This document shows positions 1 through 9,714 of a stretch of 64,000 nucleotides of DNA, in pieces. A program made the position numbers and the translations under genes. The DNA is from Euborellia annulipes (Eukaryota > Arthropoda > Insecta > Dermaptera > Anisolabididae), in NCBI GenBank assembly GCA_023213315.1, contig JAKCPI010000332.1, positions 62,001 to 126,000 on the forward strand. The letters are read 5' to 3'. The notes beneath the pieces were generated by a model. It ran no database searches, was not told the origin of the DNA, and saw only the letters and a program-made list of their open reading frames with translations. Within the stretch, counting starts at the first letter, position 1. Each line of letters begins with the position of its first letter.

Positions 1-313
1 CATCGACAGGTCCGTGGCCTGGTCCATTGAAAGATCGGTGGGCTCCATGGACAGATCGGTGGCCTGTTGGTCGCACTCAACGCCTTCGGAGTCCTCAGCG
101 GGGGTGGTCACTCTTCTATCGGCCACCTCCGATTTAATTGACACACCCACAACATGCCCCAACGGTTGCTGTTGTTGCTGTTGTTGCTGCTGCTGCTGTT
201 GCTGTTGCTGCTGCTGTGTTTGCTGTTGTGGCGTCACTCTTGTTGGGCTCATCTGTTGTCGCAATAATGACATATTCTTGATGCTTTTCAACTCGCTCGG
301 ATTCCGGAGAAAT
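1..313 (-). CDS. aop: aop exon 5 (partial): post-ETS region, polyQ and TDLSM repeats
   Basis: Codes residues 390-494, ending exactly on a codon at the window edge. It starts QFLRNPSELKSIKNMSLLRQ, the conserved segment after the ETS domain. Seventeen glutamines (423-439) from mixed CAG/CAA codons follow, then IKSE (449-452, sumoylation-like) and an acidic stretch. Three TDLSM repeats lie at 475-479, 482-486 and 490-494. The middle one, PTDLS, fits the PxDLS consensus bound by the corepressor CtBP; fly Yan also carries a PTDLS. Acceptor tttttaag before 313. The C-terminus is outside the window. On the opposite strand the same bases give an open frame of cysteines, a shadow of the polyQ codons. 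Confidence 0.93.
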
Positions 314-592
314 CTTAAAAAAAAAAAAAATGGGAATATTTTCTATTAGCATTTGAGATAATTGTTAATTTTATTATTTGCAAAAACTTCGTTAAAATTC
401 GATTCTGTTAATCTCAGAAAGAGTCCGAAACGTTGTATTTTATTGTAGTTATTAACATCTTTTTGTATTATTAATTATTAAATAATAAACCTTAATAAAG
501 GTCTCTTTTATCTCTACTTTAAAAATCGTTTAGATTAAATATATAGCTTTTAAAATAGGCTAAGAAAGTTACGATTTCTTTCGATTAAATTA

Positions 593-657
593 AAACTAGC
601 CGCTCCGCCTGCCTTCAGAGGGCCTCACCCCCCTGGAGCCCCCTCCAGCTTTTTCTT
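593..657 (-). mobile_element. Helitron-like 3' end (CTAG with GC hairpin)
   Basis: On the minus strand a GC-rich block with a gggggctccaggggggtgag stretch ends in CTAG followed by T. Similar blocks sit at 23640-23699, 34978-35029, 40146-40230 and 60528-60600. A GC hairpin followed by CTAG|T is the pattern of Helitron 3' ends. The 5' end is not identified. Confidence 0.4.
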
Positions 658-1134
658 TTTAAAATCTCATGCACTTGGTAGATATATTCTTGGTTTAATA
701 AAAAGATGACAATTATAATTTATATATATATATTTTTCTTTATTTCAGAGCGTATAGAGGCTAACAGGTTTGCGCAAAAATCACTTGTTTCGGCGAAATA
801 AAGCCTTCATTAGAGCCACATTAACTGGAATACAATTACAAATTTTTTACAATGATGTATTTTAAAAATAGAACAGAACAAATTAAGTATATATTTTACC
901 TCTTCATTAAGTATGTAAAATTTAAACGGAGCCTGCAAGATCTTGGTTATCACAATTAGTGCATGAGATTTTAATACATAATACCGATTTACACTAAAAT
1001 AATCAAGCTTTTTCTTAATTAAATGCCGAAATTTAAAAAAAAAAATTTTTTTATTAAAACAATACAAATATATATTATGGCTTATTAAAAAATAACAATC
1101 TCTTAAAAAAAATATATAGGCCTATATATACAAT

Positions 1135-1780
1135 ATAATGGCGGAGTGTCCGTCTGTTGTTTTTATTCAATTCGAATCCCATCTACGATCTCTCTAAGGA
1201 AAAAGATTATTATTTGAAATTCCTACCTGGATCCCCGTTTATTTACCCTAGGTGCTTTCGTGCACGAAGACACACACCTCAAGCCCAACCGGCCTCTGGC
1301 CTGCCGGCACCCCGAGATGTTATTTATTTATTAACTCTAATCTCCTCGTGCGTTCATTTCTAGCTAGTGAACTAATCCTTATTTCTGGTTCCAACCGGCT
1401 CCTTATATCCAACCTCTTCTATGCTATGGTGGATATTCTAATTTGAGGAGGAATTCCCTCAGCACCGGCGTGTAGCCTACTTCTAGACCAAGGAAAAAAA
1501 ATAATAAAAATTTAATTATATAACAATTTTTATTATTATTCATTTGAGAGATTTAATTATTTTAATTAATTTTAATTGCCATAAATTTTTCATAAGGCAA
1601 AACAAAACTCAATCCATTCCAGTGAGCAATTCGGGATTTTTTTGCGCCTCCCTTTTGAGAATTTGCGGACCCGAGTATTTTTCCTGGACTCTCCATAACG
1701 TCTCCAAAATTTTGTTTCAAAACTCCAGCATCAAACAGAGCGTGACTGACAGACGGATACTCCGCTAAAAATTTGTATTT
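1135..1780. repeat. Repeat with inverted gcggagtgtccgtctg ends
   Basis: The left end reads ggcggagtgtccgtctg and the right end is its reverse complement (cagacggatactccgc). The right half matches 48441-48925 closely, apart from a SINE present there. It is related to the GTCCGTCTGTC repeats at 21348-21650, 23050-23330, 39580-39860 and 60131-60360. The class is uncertain: inverted ends argue for a TIR element, the shared left end with the composites for a Helitron. Confidence 0.45.
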
Positions 1781-1807
1781 TATCAAAAAAAAAAAAAGGC
1801 AACTCAC

Positions 1808-2057
1808 TGATAGCAATGTCGTTCGCCTTGGACCTTTCTAAGGATATTCACTCGGTAGTAGTAGCGTAGAGCACGTGACATTTTGTCGTAGTTCATTGAA
1901 AGGTGATTCTTCTGGATCCCCCAGAGTTTGGCCAGACCAGCTGGATCGACAATTTTAAATACGCCCGTCTCATGGTTTTTCCACGCGATATAACTAGTGT
2001 AACGCTGTGCGGGGTCGTTCAACAATTGCTGGAGAAAATCCCATAACAATCGACCAT
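1808..2057 (-). CDS. aop: aop exon 4: ETS DNA-binding domain
   Basis: Codes residues 307-389 plus two bases of 390. It runs NGRLLWDFLQQLLNDP, then WKNHETGVFKIVDPAGLAKL, WGIQKNHLSMNYDKMSRALR and YYYRVNILRKVQGERHCY. This is a full winged-helix ETS domain. The recognition helix core MSRALRYYY contains the two arginines that contact GGA in the ETS site. WGIQKN and the NHLSMNYDKM block are diagnostic of the Yan/TEL branch; nearly every residue equals the fly protein except the strand around LNDPAQRYTSYIAW. Acceptor ttttag before 2057; donor ca|gtgagt after 1808, phase 2. No frameshift or stop. The domain is expected to bind GGAA/T targets and compete with the activator Pointed (family knowledge). 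Confidence 0.97.
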
Positions 2058-2177
2058 CTAAAACAAAGAATAATAATAAAGTAATAATGCACTAAAATGA
2101 AGAAATTAAACACATAGTCTGGATGTACTTTTTTTGGTGAATTTTGTATATTCCCACATATCTTGAAAACCTTCTGT

Positions 2178-2429
2178 CAGGGGCGTATATAGAAATTTTT
2201 TCGGGGGGGGGGGGCCCGAACTCAAAAATTTTTCTGCGGAAAATTTTTTTAAGAAACTATATTTTTTTCACACGAAATTTTTTGCGGACCATTTTTTCTA
2301 TTGCGGAACCAAAGTTGTCCATCCTGCGGAAAAATTTGTTGCGCTGATGTCTGTATATCCCTATATATGTATATGTGTTTGAGAAATTTCGGGGGGGGCC
2401 CCGGCCCCCCCCCCATAAATACGCCCCTG
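2178..2429 (+). mobile_element. hAT-like MITE, 252 bp, 8-bp TSD ccttctgt
   Basis: Terminal inverted repeats CAGGGGCGTATATAG and ATAAATACGCCCCTG. The 8-bp duplication ccttctgt is perfect (2170-2177 and 2430-2437). The inside is G-run and A/T-run rich. A second copy of identical length lies inverted at 41221-41472. Confidence 0.9.
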
Positions 2430-2589
2430 CCTTCTGTATATTAAATTTTTTTTTTCCTTTTGGTTATTTGTTGGAAAAGGTTTCAGATATTCATCTTACT
2501 CTTAGTTTAAAATGTTTTCCTTATTTTTGTTTGATATTATATCAGATCTTTTGAATTTAATGCTTTATAATTTATGAGTTAAGCACAGG

Positions 2590-3030
2590 CGCTATTGGTA
2601 AAGTAGAATTTTGACAAATCTACCCTCCAGCGCAAAATATTGCTGGAATTATAACATTGTGGCAAAATCGCAGCAATATTTTTTTTTTGCAATATTGCAA
2701 ATCAAATATTGCTGAAATATTATTAAAATATTGAAAAAAAAAAAAAAATTTTGGATCAAATTATTCTAAAATCTTTTTGCAATATTTTAATAATATTTCA
2801 TCAATATTTCATTTGATTTGCAATCTAATATTGATGGAATATTTTTCCAATATTTCAAAAGAATTTTGAAATAATTTTCATCCAATAAATTGGAAACATT
2901 TCATTGCAATATATTGGCAATATTCCTCCGAATCTTAAAAGCGCGGTCATAGGAATGATGCAGGAATATTGAGGGCAATATTTCGAATATTGTGAAATAA
3001 TATTCCTGAAATATTCCATCTGTGTGGTTT
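2590..3030. repeat. AATATT-rich palindromic tract
   Basis: Dozens of CAATATT/AATATTG words on both strands over about 440 bp, many as local palindromes. It may be the subterminal repeat region of an old DNA element. No ends or duplication found. Confidence 0.5.
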
Positions 3031-3188
3031 AGAATGGACTCTGATAGCTCCATATGCCGAAAAAAGTTAACAACGGCTTTAAAAAATAGTTTCTATTAAT
3101 TTTTAGCTTAGAAAATTGAAGCGCCTGCGAGTAGGCAACCAGAGTTGCATAGTAGAGTAGAGAAAGGCATAAAAGAAAGGCGACTCAC

Positions 3189-3782
3189 TTGTATTGGGCT
3201 CTGGCGATGGGTCACTTGGAAAGAACTCTCGTTTGACGGCGAACCCGGATGCCTGTCCGGCTGGCGATTCAGCAAAGCCAGGCGATGGCGGTGGCGCAGC
3301 GGCAGCAGCAGCAGCCGCAGCGGCCGCTGCAGCAGCCAAATGCAAATGTGAAGTAGGCGGTGGTGGTGGCGCCGGATTAGGCGCCGAAGTTGCAGCTGGT
3401 GTCGGTGGTGGACTCGAACTTGATCCTCGTGCCTCTTGGAAACTATCCTCATCTGAATCCGATTGGTGGCTACCTGGTGGGGCATGTTGAGGTGATCCTG
3501 ATTGGCTATCGACACTTGGCGCCGGGCTCAGTGTCACCGAGTTGCCTTGTTGCACTAGAGGACTATGCAATTCGTGTGTAAAGGTGAGCGCCCAGGGCGC
3601 GTGTGCTTGACTCGGGGAGAGTGGATAATGGCGTGATGTCGGTGTCAGAGGGCTGGTGGGCACGTAACGTTGCAATTGATTCGATTCACGCACCAGCATC
3701 TGGACGACGTTATGGAGGACATCGCCAGCACCCGGACATCGTTCCGCTAAGTCACTTTTTGTCAACAGGCACAGCGCTTTGC
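3189..3782 (-). CDS. aop: aop exon 3: second half of Pointed domain and Ser/Pro-rich MAPK-target linker
   Basis: Codes residues 109-306 plus one base of 307. It opens with GKALCLLTKSDLAERCPGAG and DVLHNVVQMLVRE (Pointed domain helices 3-5). A linker dense in SP/TP sites follows. S152 in VPTSPLTPTSR aligns with the main MAPK site S127 of fly Yan, followed by the conserved YPLSP. NSVTLSPAPSVDSQ (189-202) is also conserved. An acidic serine patch lies at 216-222 (SDSDEDS), a proline run at 247-251, and 14 alanines at 258-271 from mixed GCN codons. VKRE (291-294) fits a sumoylation consensus and leads into REFFP, also present in fly Yan. Acceptor tttgcag before 3782; donor a|gtgagt after 3189. 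Confidence 0.95.
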
Positions 3783-4129
3783 CTGCAAACAACAAAAACA
3801 AAATTCTTTTATTACGAAATATTGTTTCTTTGAATACCGAAAATGTAATACTTCTAAGTGACAAATGACGTCAATAGACACCGGCTCGCTCCAGTTTAGC
3901 AATCGAAGATTATAATCTACGCTATTGTTATAGAATTAGAATGGGAAGAGATTAATAATAGTCAGGGAAACTAGTATCGGCACATTTTTGTCTTTTGGGG
4001 TCGCCTATCCGAGATTCAACGCTGCTTGGTCTAGCTTAACAATGCAAATTGTATATTTCTCTTCTCTCCAGTCATTTTGTTGGTTGTTAAAATTATTAAT
4101 CTCAATATCGCTACTACTTAATATTTTTA

Positions 4130-4470
4130 ATTAAAAATAATTTAAACAAAAAGTACTAGTACTTTACTGATGTACTTTTTCAGTATTTTTCGATTTTCTC
4201 AAAATTCGTTCCAACGATTTTGATTAAAATTCAAAAATCAATTATTTTTTAGATGCTCTTTAAAATCTATATTCTTATTTTGCTCTCAAATTGTTTGAAG
4301 CACACTTTACTCTTGTACTTCATAGGAAAGATAGGAGAAATGGTTGCCATGGTGGTAAAAAATAAATATGTTTATAAATCGTGAATTTAAATATATCGGC
4401 GGAAACTAGATATATCTAGACACAAAAAAATCTGGTGTGACAACTATCGAGAAAGTTGTGTATTGTGCGA
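4130..4470 (+). repeat. Hairpin-ended repeat, 3' half
   Basis: Matches the 3' half of the full copy at 17857-18520: agtactagtactttactgat, then caattattttttagatgctc, then a reduced terminal hairpin (tctggtgtgac...gttgtgtattgtgcg). Confidence 0.8.
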
Positions 4471-4624
4471 GCAGTTAGAGCAGATTTTGAAAAGAAAAAA
4501 AATATTTGTAACGATGGCCACTCCCCTTCTTTTTCCCCGTCATTAGCCTTGTTTACGACGGCCTCCCAACCGATTTTACTGAATCAATTAACACGAGCGT
4601 CGCGACGCTTCCGCGTTCGGCCAA

Positions 4625-4636
4625 CGCGCATGCGCA
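4625..4636. promoter_or_regulatory. NRF1/Ewg-type palindrome in GC-rich island
   Basis: CGCGCATGCGCA matches the palindromic NRF-1 (fly Ewg) consensus. It lies in a repeat-poor, CpG-containing stretch (about 4550-4720) in intron 2. It could mark an internal promoter or enhancer; one motif is weak evidence. Confidence 0.3.
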
Positions 4637-5153
4637 TCGCCAAGCAAATGCTTCCTCTTTCGCTCTCTTTCCCGGCCTCGCTCGCATACATCTCCGTTTT
4701 GTTCCATTCGCTTATACAAAACACAGGGTGTCCCGGTTTCGATGATTCAAAAATATCTTTTTTTTTTTTTTAACCATATTTTTGTCTCATTTTAAAAGCT
4801 TTCCTAGAGAAATAAATTAAAAATATATTTTTGTTTCTGTAGACGACGATTATGATATTTTCCATATTCTTAAGGAATTTTAATAATAAAAATAACGATG
4901 ACGAAATAAATTCGAATAGGAAAACTTTGAAGTTAATTAATGTCTCGGGAATTTTATTTATTTTATTAATATTGAATCTAAATTTATCTATTTATTTATT
5001 TTTTTATTTAATTATCTACGCGGTGATTAAAGGAAGAAAATGTTGAAACTTAATTATATTAAAGAAAAAATTCCAATTTTGCTCTTATATAATAAATATA
5101 TATAATTTGCAATCGGGATTTAAAAAGATCCTGGTCAATTAATTTGCGGAATT

Positions 5154-5376
5154 GCCCTCGGGGCTTGGTGTAGAGGTTAGCGTGCTAACCTCGTATACCA
5201 AACGTCGCGGGTTCGGACCCCAGGCAGTCCGATGATTTTATTTAAGCCACTTGGATACCAAATGGCTTAAATAAGAATGCCTGGACCCCTAATAAATATA
5301 TATTATATAAATACGAGTATCGTTTAAAGTCTTAAATGGCCTAAGTTGCCGAAAAGACTGTGTGAATGAGAAAAAA
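5154..5376 (+). mobile_element. tRNA-derived SINE (family A), 17-bp TSD
   Basis: The tRNA-like head gccctcggggcttggtgtag with B-box gggttcggacccc is followed by a family-specific body (gcttaaataagaatgcctgg) and the tail hairpin at 5329-5358. A perfect 17-bp duplication AATTAATTTGCGGAATT lies at 5137-5153 and 6093-6109. A hairpin-ended repeat (5377-6063) later inserted in the A-run of its tail, splitting it. Confidence 0.9.
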
Positions 5377-6063
5377 TCTGGTGTGACTGGCGCACAGCAC
5401 ACAACTTTCTCTTACCTTCGGTAATCGAAAGTTGTGTACTGTGCTTGTCACACCAGATTTTTTGTGTCGACATGTATTTAGTTTCCGACAGTAGGGTACA
5501 ATTGAATTCAAGATGTAAAATTTATAAGTATGGGAAAATATTTATATTTTGATACCATGGCAACCATTTCTCCTATCTTTTCTATGGAGTACAAGAGTAA
5601 AGTGGTCTTCAGAAGATTTCAATCACAAAATGAGAATATACATTTTATAGAGAATCTAAAAAATAATTGATTTTTGAATTTAAAAAAAAAAAAATCGTTG
5701 GAGCAAATTTAGAGAAAATCGAAAAAAAACTGAAAAAGTGCATCAGTAAAGTGCTAGTACTTTTTGGTCGATTTTGTTCAAAAGCTTCGTGTCACGTCCC
5801 ATGGGGGTGCCTAACTTAAATATAAAATCTCAACCCCCTACCTCTTTTCGTTCTTGAGATATCTTGTTCACAGACACACACACAGACACACACACAGACA
5901 GACACACACACAGACACACAGACAGACCATGTCGCGAAAACCACTTTTTTTGGATTCAGGGGACCTCAAAACGTGAAGATCCATCAAAATCTCGACATCG
6001 AATTTTTGACATGAATCCAATACTTTCTATATATTAACATATATATAAAGGTACGAGAAAGTA
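5377..6063 (-). mobile_element. Hairpin-ended repeat, full copy, inside a SINE tail
   Basis: It runs from TCTGGTGTGAC (terminal hairpin, about 95 nt) to GAGAAAGTA (5' hairpin end). A (GTCT)-type microsatellite lies near the 5' end of the element. It sits in the A-run of the family-A SINE tail, with no duplication visible beyond A residues. Confidence 0.88.
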
Positions 6064-6298
6064 AAAAGTGTGTTTTTAAATAAAAAAAAAAAAATTAATT
6101 TGCGGAATTAATTTCTACCTTTAAGTGCGCCTATAGGTCACAAATGAAATGAAATAAAAGTTCAAATATAAATTTATTTGATTAAAATTATGATAGTTGG
6201 TGAGTTAGCGACTGTAATGTTGGAGTTGCGAGGATGCAGCTAATGAGGATTTGGACCTATAAGACATCAATTCCGAGCTGAGACGTTTCGGCAGCCTA

Positions 6299-6355
6299 AA
6301 TGACTGATGATGGCAAAAAAAAAATTTTTGACGAAACGTCTCATCTTGGAATTTG
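6299..6355 (+). ncRNA. Hammerhead-ribozyme-like motif
   Basis: ATGA (stem I), CTGATGA, extra T, a long A/T stem-loop II, GAAACGTC, then TCAT pairing back to ATGA. An inverted partner half lies just upstream (gacgtttcggcagcc, 6282-6296). Stem II is weak. Activity is untested. Confidence 0.4.
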
Positions 6356-6647
6356 TGTCTTATTGGTCCAAATCCTCCTTGCCTGCATCATCGCAACCCC
6401 AGGTTTTTGAAGGCTTTTTACAAAAGCATATCTCTGATCGAACCGTCTAAAAAAATTTTTTGCCTAAGTAGAAATTATGAAATTTTTTTCTATTGATAAG
6501 TTGGTAGAAATTTTAATAAAAAATACATTTTTCTTCCAAACTGTTGATTAGATATTAAGGTGTAATTAATTATATTATATTAATGGAATAATTTAGTAAG
6601 AGTATTTTGTTAAAATCAATTTCAACCAACTTATTAAATTAATTTAA

Positions 6648-6712
6648 AGTCAGTAGTTTTTTTCTTGGTCAATTCACAGATGGTAATGACCAAGAAAGAA
6701 ACTACTGACTAT
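6648..6712. repeat. Near-perfect hairpin flanking a MITE
   Basis: AGTCAGTAGTTT and CTTGGTCA pair with TGACCAAG and AAACTACTGACT across a short loop (attcacagatggtaa). Confidence 0.75.
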
Positions 6713-6720
6713 TTAAATTA

Positions 6721-7117
6721 AGGTGCGCGTCTCGAAAAGTCGTTAGAAAGCTTTTGACTACCGAGTTCCTCTAGGCGGCAAGAGATGGCGTTAGTGTTTC
6801 CCATAGGAAAACAAGGGACAAATTGCATGTCATTCTAGACTTTCCAGCTAATTAATTAAAGGCAAAAAATTAATTATTCTTTAACACAATGATTACTAAT
6901 TTAATTATCTACAACTTATAGAGCTCCTTTTTTAAAAATATCTTTTATTTAATGCGATTAATCTAAAAAAAAATTTTTTTTTTCGAAAATCAAAAAAAGG
7001 GCTTCTATAAGTTGTAGATATTTTAAATAGCTTTAATTTAAAAAAAATTTGAGGTCGATAGCTTCTAAATTGTGGCCGCTGGAAAGTCCCAAAATTAGCA
7101 CCCCGAGACGCGCACCT
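6721..7117 (+). mobile_element. TIR element, 397 bp, AGGTGCGCGTCTCG ends
   Basis: Inverted ends AGGTGCGCGTCTCG and CGAGACGCGCACCT flanked by TTA/TTAA. The AGGT-type ends and flanks resemble the elements at 45793-46910 and 49663-49866, suggesting one PIF/Harbinger-like group. Confidence 0.75.
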
Positions 7118-7304
7118 TAATTTAATTATATACTGGCCTACACTAAAAACTTTCAAAAAAAAACTTATTGTAACAATCATGCATTTTATGTAAATACTTG
7201 CTGTGATGATAACTTCATGGGGAAGATTGTATTGCTAACTCCCAAGGCTTGCATATAAAATGTAACTAACTTCACATAGGTGTCCGTTGGAGGTTAATTC
7301 GCTT

Positions 7305-7420
7305 GAATCGGAGCAAGTGAAAACGACTTCAGAATAAGTAGTCGAAACGTTGTACAGTATTTATATTTTTAATAAATAATTAATAACAAAATGTGGTCTA
7401 TAATTAAAAACTCGCATAAT
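7305..7420 (+). repeat. Fragment of the element inserted at 46076-46273
   Basis: cgaaacgttgtacagtattt followed by tttttaataaat and aaatgtggtctataattaaa matches one arm of the palindromic insertion at 46076-46273. Confidence 0.7.
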
Positions 7421-7580
7421 AATTATTTTAAAATCTCTCTATAATAACATTAGAAAATTAATAACGGAGACAGAAATAATTTAAAGGAATTTAAAAATAA
7501 ACACAAAAAGATTTTTAGATCTTTTTATAAAAAAAAACACAGGGTCATAAGGAAGAGGAAGAAGAAGAAGAAGCAGAACA

Positions 7581-7960
7581 AAAAATCTGGTGTGACTGGT
7601 CGCACCAGATTTTGTGTGTCGACATATATTTAGTTTCCGCTGAAATATTAAAATTCAAGATGTAAAATTTATAAATATGGGAAAATATTTATATTTTGTT
7701 ACCATGGCAACCATTTCTCCTATCTTTCCTATGAAGTACAAGAGTAAAGTGGTCTTCAGAAGATTTCAATTGCAAAATGAGAATATACATTTTAAAGAGC
7801 ATCTAAAAAATAATTGATTTTTAAATTTTAATCAAAATCGTTAGAGCGAATTTTGAGAAAATAAAAAAAAAAAAACTGAATAAGTACATCAGTAAAGTAC
7901 TAGTACTTTTTGGTCGATTTTGATTAAAAGCTTATTTTCTACGCTCCAGGGAGGTGTCTA
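7581..7960 (-). repeat. Hairpin-ended repeat, 3' half
   Basis: A shortened terminal hairpin (tctggtgtgactggtcgcaccaga) is followed by the usual gtcgacatatatttagtttc body and the agtactagtactttttggtc segment. Confidence 0.8.
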
Positions 7961-8644
7961 ACTTAATGAAATTAGAAATTGGTTTATAAGTGTCCGGTAA
8001 TTCGTATAAAAACATAAATAGAAAACAAAAATTCATTTAAATTTATTTTAACATTGAGAAATTTTAAAATATATTTTTACTATTTTCGATAAAAAGATCT
8101 AGTGTGAGGTGCAGTACATCTTTTACCTTTAATCCCCATCAAATTTTAACTCCTATTTGTTATTTATTTCGATATTTGAGATTTGTTAATTGAATTTGAA
8201 AAGAATTCCTTAATGAACACCTCCAATCTTGATTTAACGACAAGTGTTATTGTTGAACGCCCTGTACGATCGGGATTCCCCCCTTCTCTCAGGGGGTAAA
8301 AGCGTTAGCTAAATATACCAGGAGTTTCCTCGCCACTTCCGGGAGGCTCTCTCTCTCCTTATGCTCCAGTTTCCCATTAATCGAAATCCATCAAAAAAAG
8401 GGAGGGAAGGCGGGGGGGGGGGAGGGGGGAGAAAATCAATCGCTTGACAAATACTAAATACAACTTTGTAATAAATTTAAAAAAAGGGTCCCTTTTTAAG
8501 GGGAGTCACTGTATAAATAAAAAAAAACGTGAAATACCAGGTATTTATTTCATATTGGAATAAAATTTTTATTTATAATAATAATAATAATACTAACAGC
8601 ACGGTTGTTCCAAAAAATTTAAAATAATGAAGTCGGTGGCATAC

Positions 8645-8910
8645 AACAGGAGGAGGAGCAGATGCAGCCAAACAATCCAACGAGACGTTTCGGCATAATT
8701 TTATTGTCCCATCTTCAGTCCTTTAAAATTGTTAAAAGTCCCGGAGTTGGTCATAAGGGTATAATACCTATATTTATGCAACATAACCGCCGAGTTGTCT
8801 CCTCTTACATATTTAGTGACAATAAAATTATCCCGAAACGTCTCATTGGAGTGTGAAAATGGGAGGCTTTTTTTTATTTTTGGCTGCACCTCTCCTTCTC
8901 CTGTTGTAAA
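8645..8910. mobile_element. Inverted-repeat element with hammerhead-like arms
   Basis: The left end caacaggaggaggagcagat and the right end ctccttctcctgttg are inverted. Internal inverted pieces carry gagacgtttcggcat and cccgaaacgtctcattgg; the left arm reads CTGAAGATGGGA...GCCGAAACGTC on the minus strand. A relative lies at about 50780-51015 and 52711-52740, split by a hAT. Confidence 0.65.
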
Positions 8911-9019
8911 AAATATGTCTTTAAAAAGGATATTTCTATTAAAAATTTTAAAAAACTAAACTACAAATTTTATTTAATAATATTTTAAAAATTTCTAAAA
9001 AATAACCGAAACGTTATTT

Positions 9020-9250
9020 CTAATGGGACGTTTTTTTTCCCCTATTGCCAAAATGAGAAGAGATTTAATCCTTAGAGTTATTTTTATTTTTTTCACATCT
9101 CTCAACAGAGATTAACTCCAATTACAGAGAGACGAAGGAGACATTGGCAATGTATGGAAATTTTCACGGCAAGTGGAATTTGAACCCGAGTTGTATAGCA
9201 ACTCTAGATTCATAATCCGCAGCTTATCCGATTAGCCACGAGCCTCCTAA
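9020..9250 (-). mobile_element. tRNA-derived SINE (family B)
   Basis: The minus strand reads ggaggctcgtggctaatcgg, ataagctg and a B-box gggttcaaattcc (head at 9168-9250). A second copy with a clear duplication lies at 46911-47194. Confidence 0.65.
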
Positions 9251-9489
9251 GGAATAAATAAAAATATTAGCGGCAAAAACTTTTCTACTAACTCATTGGA
9301 ATATCATAATACTCTAGCCTACTAGTTATTTCTTATTTCACTGTATTTCGTGAAAAAAAAAAAACGCTTAGGTAAAAATTAACAGCATATTGTTATAAAG
9401 ATAAATATTTGATTAATTTTAATTACTATTACCTACCTATTAGATTTATTATTTAAACATTATTATTAGTATATTATTTAAACAATTTA

Positions 9490-9675
9490 ACAAAGCATTT
9501 GGGATAAAGGGCAAGCAGTGAGAATATCATCCAGATATTTGAAAAAGAAAGAAGGCGTGTAGGCAAAATGGCGATAGCAATCAGCCATAACATAGTCCAT
9601 TACAATGATAGCTAAGGGAGGCCCTAGAGGCGACCCCATACCAACACCATATATCTGGTGAAAAGTAAAACTAAA
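9490..9675 (-). pseudogene. Penelope-like element reverse transcriptase fragment
   Basis: A 62-codon open stretch between two stops, without a start codon. It reads QIYGVGMGSPLGPPLAIIVM then DYVMADCY and FFFKYLDDILTACP. MGSPLGPxLA is the reverse-transcriptase motif typical of Penelope-like elements. YLDD, 31 residues later, is the catalytic box with both aspartates kept. The finger and thumb regions and the GIY-YIG endonuclease are absent nearby, so this is a small relic. It lies about 40 bases from aop exon 2. It matters because Penelope-like elements are known carriers of hammerhead ribozymes, and hammerhead-like motifs are dispersed through this window. Confidence 0.8.
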
Positions 9676-9714
9676 TTACTAATTTTTTTTATTTATAAAA
9701 AATGAAAATCTCAC

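Larger units (their letters stand above)
314..1807 (-). other. aop: aop intron 4 (1,494 bp, phase 2)
   Basis: GT at 1807-1806, AG at 315-314. It holds a Helitron-like 3' end near 593-657 and an inverted-end repeat at about 1135-1780. AT-rich sequence without recognisable features fills the rest. Confidence 0.85.
2058..3188 (-). other. aop: aop intron 3 (1,131 bp, phase 1)
   Basis: GT at 3188-3187, AG at 2059-2058. It contains a 252-bp hAT-like MITE (2178-2429) and an AATATT-rich palindromic tract (about 2590-3030). Confidence 0.85.
3783..9714 (-). other. aop: aop intron 2 (5,932 bp, phase 1)
   Basis: GT at 9714-9713, AG at 3784-3783. It holds hairpin-ended repeats, SINEs, hammerhead-like inverted elements, TTA-flanked MITEs and a Penelope-like RT remnant, plus a small GC-rich island near 4550-4720. 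The pieces 3870-4130, 7960-8640 and 9250-9480 show no recognisable element. Confidence 0.85.

Noticed and set aside
14..349. 111-codon plus-strand frame with a cysteine run
   Set aside because: It is the antisense shadow of the aop polyglutamine codons (GCTGTT/TGC read in another frame).
3194..3490. Alanine- and glycine-rich plus-strand frame opposite aop exon 3
   Set aside because: Antisense of the aop polyalanine and proline-rich linker; no independent start context or homology.
5154..5235. Possible functional tRNA gene (gccctcggggcttggtgtag...)
   Set aside because: Repeated many times with the same non-tRNA body and tail, and target duplications; no good acceptor stem. It is a SINE head.
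7305..7400. Hammerhead-like motif near gtcgaaacgttgtacag
   Set aside because: No CTGANGA core: the sequence before the stem is cttcagaataag, so counted only as an element fragment.
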